Source of the DNA: JAKJGA01 sp029554345
GTDB lineage: Bacteria; Spirochaetota; UBA4802; JAFGJZ01
DNA: 64,000 nt
Direction of reading: 5' to 3'
Assembly (NCBI GenBank): GCA_035395685.1
Contig: DAOPBR010000002.1
Span: forward strand, 97,694-161,693
Below, one piece after another: positions 62,487 to 64,000 of the stretch. The notes below the pieces were generated by a model, which was not told where the DNA came from, made no database searches, and saw only the letters and a list, made by a program, of their open reading frames with translations. Position 1 is the stretch's first letter. Every line of letters starts with the position of its first letter. The translations under genes were made by a program, and so were the position numbers.

Positions 62487-64000
62487 CTATTTCAACATCA
62501 TGATCCCGGTCTGCTTTGTCCCGCCGGCGAAGATGGTGAGACCGTCTGCGGTGGAAGCGATGCAGTTATAAGACTTACCTGACTCCATTTGATTTTTAAT
62601 CGCTAAATCACGGCCGACAAAAGACCACAAACCTTTACTTGTAGCAACCGACATATAGTCACCTTTTTCAGAAAGTGATATTCCCGAAATAGTAATATTC
62701 GGTCCAATATTATTACTTGCAACAACTGTTAGAACATTATTCTGAAGATTATAGAGATTAACCATTTGATATGGATTGGCTTGTGTTCCTTCATATGATA
62801 AAGAAAGTGTTTTTCCGTCAGAAGATAAATCAATAACTCCATTAAAATTAAGATTTAAGTTATACTCTGTCCAGGATGACCCAGAATTGCTTGATGTATA
62901 AACCATCTTGTCCGCCACAGCAGCAATAACAGTCCCTGTCACATCACAGTCGATCCATATCCAGTTTTTTGCTCCCAATAGCGAATAAAGAGAATTAAAA
63001 TTCTTAGACCCGGCACTCTTATAATAAATATCTCCAGAACCTAGTGTTCCATCATCATTCTCTGAAGCAAAGATCTGTCCAGTATCAGATATTGCAATAC
63101 CAGTCCAATTGCTCCATTTTGATGATCTATCCCAAGTTAGCCCAGAATCATCCGAAAACCATATATATCCCCAATCTTTTCCAGAATTACCAGCCTCACG
63201 AAAAGAAGAGGTTTCTGTCGCAACAATATACTCACCCTTATTAGAAATTTTAATATGAGTCCATTTTTTTTGGCCTAAATTCTTATGCAAAGTCCAGTTT
63301 GCACCGCCGTTACTTGATGTATAAATATATCCGCCGTGAACACCCGCTCCTCCGTCACAAGCGGCGATATATTGTCCGTTAGCTGAACACGCTATACCCT
63401 TCCATGTGCGTGTATTTTGACTCGACCAGTTCCATGATGTTTCGTTATAATTTGCGCACCAGATATCACCGCCGTTCATCGCGGCAAAGATTTCATTGCC
63501 GGTGCCATTAATAGCAACACCGCTCCATGATTTATTTCCGCCGTCAAAGCTTTCAGCAAACCAGCTTACACCACTACCTGTAAAGCTGCCTGCTGTTTTA
63601 TTTCGATATACCTGACCATCCATAACACATGCGGCAATATATTTACCGTCATAACTGACAGCAATATCTCTAAAGTCAGCACCGCTAACTTCAGTAATTG
63701 GAGATATTTGTAATAAATTACCATAACATAAAAAATTTGTGGCTCCATTATACGCTATTGCAGCAGTCGTAGAACCATTACCTGAAATGGCTAAATCTTT
63801 CCATGAATTAACTGTATATCCACCACTAACAAAATCAATATTTTTTGATGAGTCATTTTGCCAATATTTTAATAGAGAATCCGAAGAATCTAAATAAAAA
63901 ACAATCGAACCATCGGCGCTGAAAGCTTCCAAGGCGCTATGTGAGATCTGTTTAGAATTATTACCGTATATTTTATTTGAAACACCGTATGCAATCCAAT
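62487..64000 (-). CDS. BNR/Ycf48-like beta-propeller protein, N-terminus outside the window
   Basis: The minus-strand frame is open to the window edge, at least 504 residues. It consists of repeats with Asp-box-like motifs (SSNGGANWTLHKNLG, SDDSGLTWDRSSKW, SSNSGSSWTEYNLN), each followed by a block like WTGIAISDTGQIFA or WTHIKISNKGEYIVA. This is the pattern of BNR/sialidase-type or Ycf48-like propellers. It ends IFAGGTKQTGIMMLK. Probably exported, but the signal peptide would be beyond the edge. Convergent with the ELWKSDGT-repeat gene and possibly a second surface propeller. Ligand unknown. Confidence 0.85.
   Translation of the reverse strand, partial: WIAYGVSNKIYGNNSKQISHSALEAFSADGSIVFYLDSSDSLLKYWQNDSSKNIDFVSGGYTVNSWKDLAISGNGSTTAAIAYNGATNFLCYGNLLQISPITEVSGADFRDIAVSYDGKYIAACVMDGQVYRNKTAGSFTGSGVSWFAESFDGGNKSWSGVAINGTGNEIFAAMNGGDIWCANYNETSWNWSSQNTRTWKGIACSANGQYIAACDGGAGVHGGYIYTSSNGGANWTLHKNLGQKKWTHIKISNKGEYIVATETSSFREAGNSGKDWGYIWFSDDSGLTWDRSSKWSNWTGIAISDTGQIFASENDDGTLGSGDIYYKSAGSKNFNSLYSLLGAKNWIWIDCDVTGTVIAAVADKMVYTSSNSGSSWTEYNLNLNFNGVIDLSSDGKTLSLSYEGTQANPYQMVNLYNLQNNVLTVVASNNIGPNITISGISLSEKGDYMSVATSKGLWSFVGRDLAIKNQMESGKSYNCIASTADGLTIFAGGTKQTGIMMLK

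Overview
The window looks like chromosome of a diderm spirochaete (Spirochaetota). Two complete 282-residue FlaB-type flagellin genes of the spirochaetal core-filament kind sit about 31 kb apart. Around them are a chemotaxis receptor, c-di-GMP enzymes, a TonB-dependent receptor, OmpA-type and beta-barrel proteins, many lipoproteins and KWG/WG-repeat and Big_2 surface proteins. The DNA is AT-rich. No species can be named from sequence alone. A run of exactly 100 N (60745-60844) shows that this is a scaffold.

Layout. 0-9 kb: TetR regulator with an iron-sulfur-flavoprotein-like gene; an operon of a LacI-sensor histidine kinase, a REC-GAF-GGDEF diguanylate cyclase and a GNAT; flaB copy 1; an HD-GYP phosphodiesterase. 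9-19 kb: metabolic and envelope genes (polysaccharide deacetylase, DUF2167, rhomboid, nitrilase, aldo/keto reductase, GlcG-like, PhnA-like, signal peptidase, WG-repeat protein), with decayed fragments between them: a SUMF1 tail, a transposase-like stub and a rearranged 23S rRNA pseudogene. 19-39 kb: GH1 glucosidase, lipoproteins, MocR regulator next to a FabV-like enoyl reductase, tandem TPR/barrel paralogues, Fe-alcohol dehydrogenase plus ABM monooxygenase, C-terminal processing protease, GT2 glycosyltransferase, AraC regulator plus cupin, tRNA-Leu(GAG), isochorismatase, PBP1A and flaB copy 2 with a good sigma-28-type promoter.

39.6-46.1 kb is an accessory island. It holds a HaeIII-like type II restriction-modification pair, apparently inserted beside the flaB terminator, a DUF6650 protein, mazEF and vapBC, and about 2 kb of nested hairpin repeats. 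The two toxin-antitoxin modules belong to different families but share both flanking sequences, so they look like interchangeable cassettes. Stems in the hairpins show compensatory changes between copies. The island stops at the promoter of purE-guaA. A further degraded copy of the hairpin unit lies next to a third, toxin-first PIN/RHH module at 58 kb.

46-64 kb: purE-guaA, a CLC channel, an outer-membrane operon (barrel, TonB_C-domain lipoprotein, TonB-dependent receptor, OmpA/PD40 protein), a chemotaxis receptor, a coiled-coil membrane protein, the third TA module, a giant Big_2 plus ELWKSDGT-repeat lipoprotein interrupted by the assembly gap, and a BNR-type propeller protein cut by the window end. 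Candidates for the undescribed system are the hairpin mosaic and the shared-end TA cassettes at 42.8-46.1 kb.
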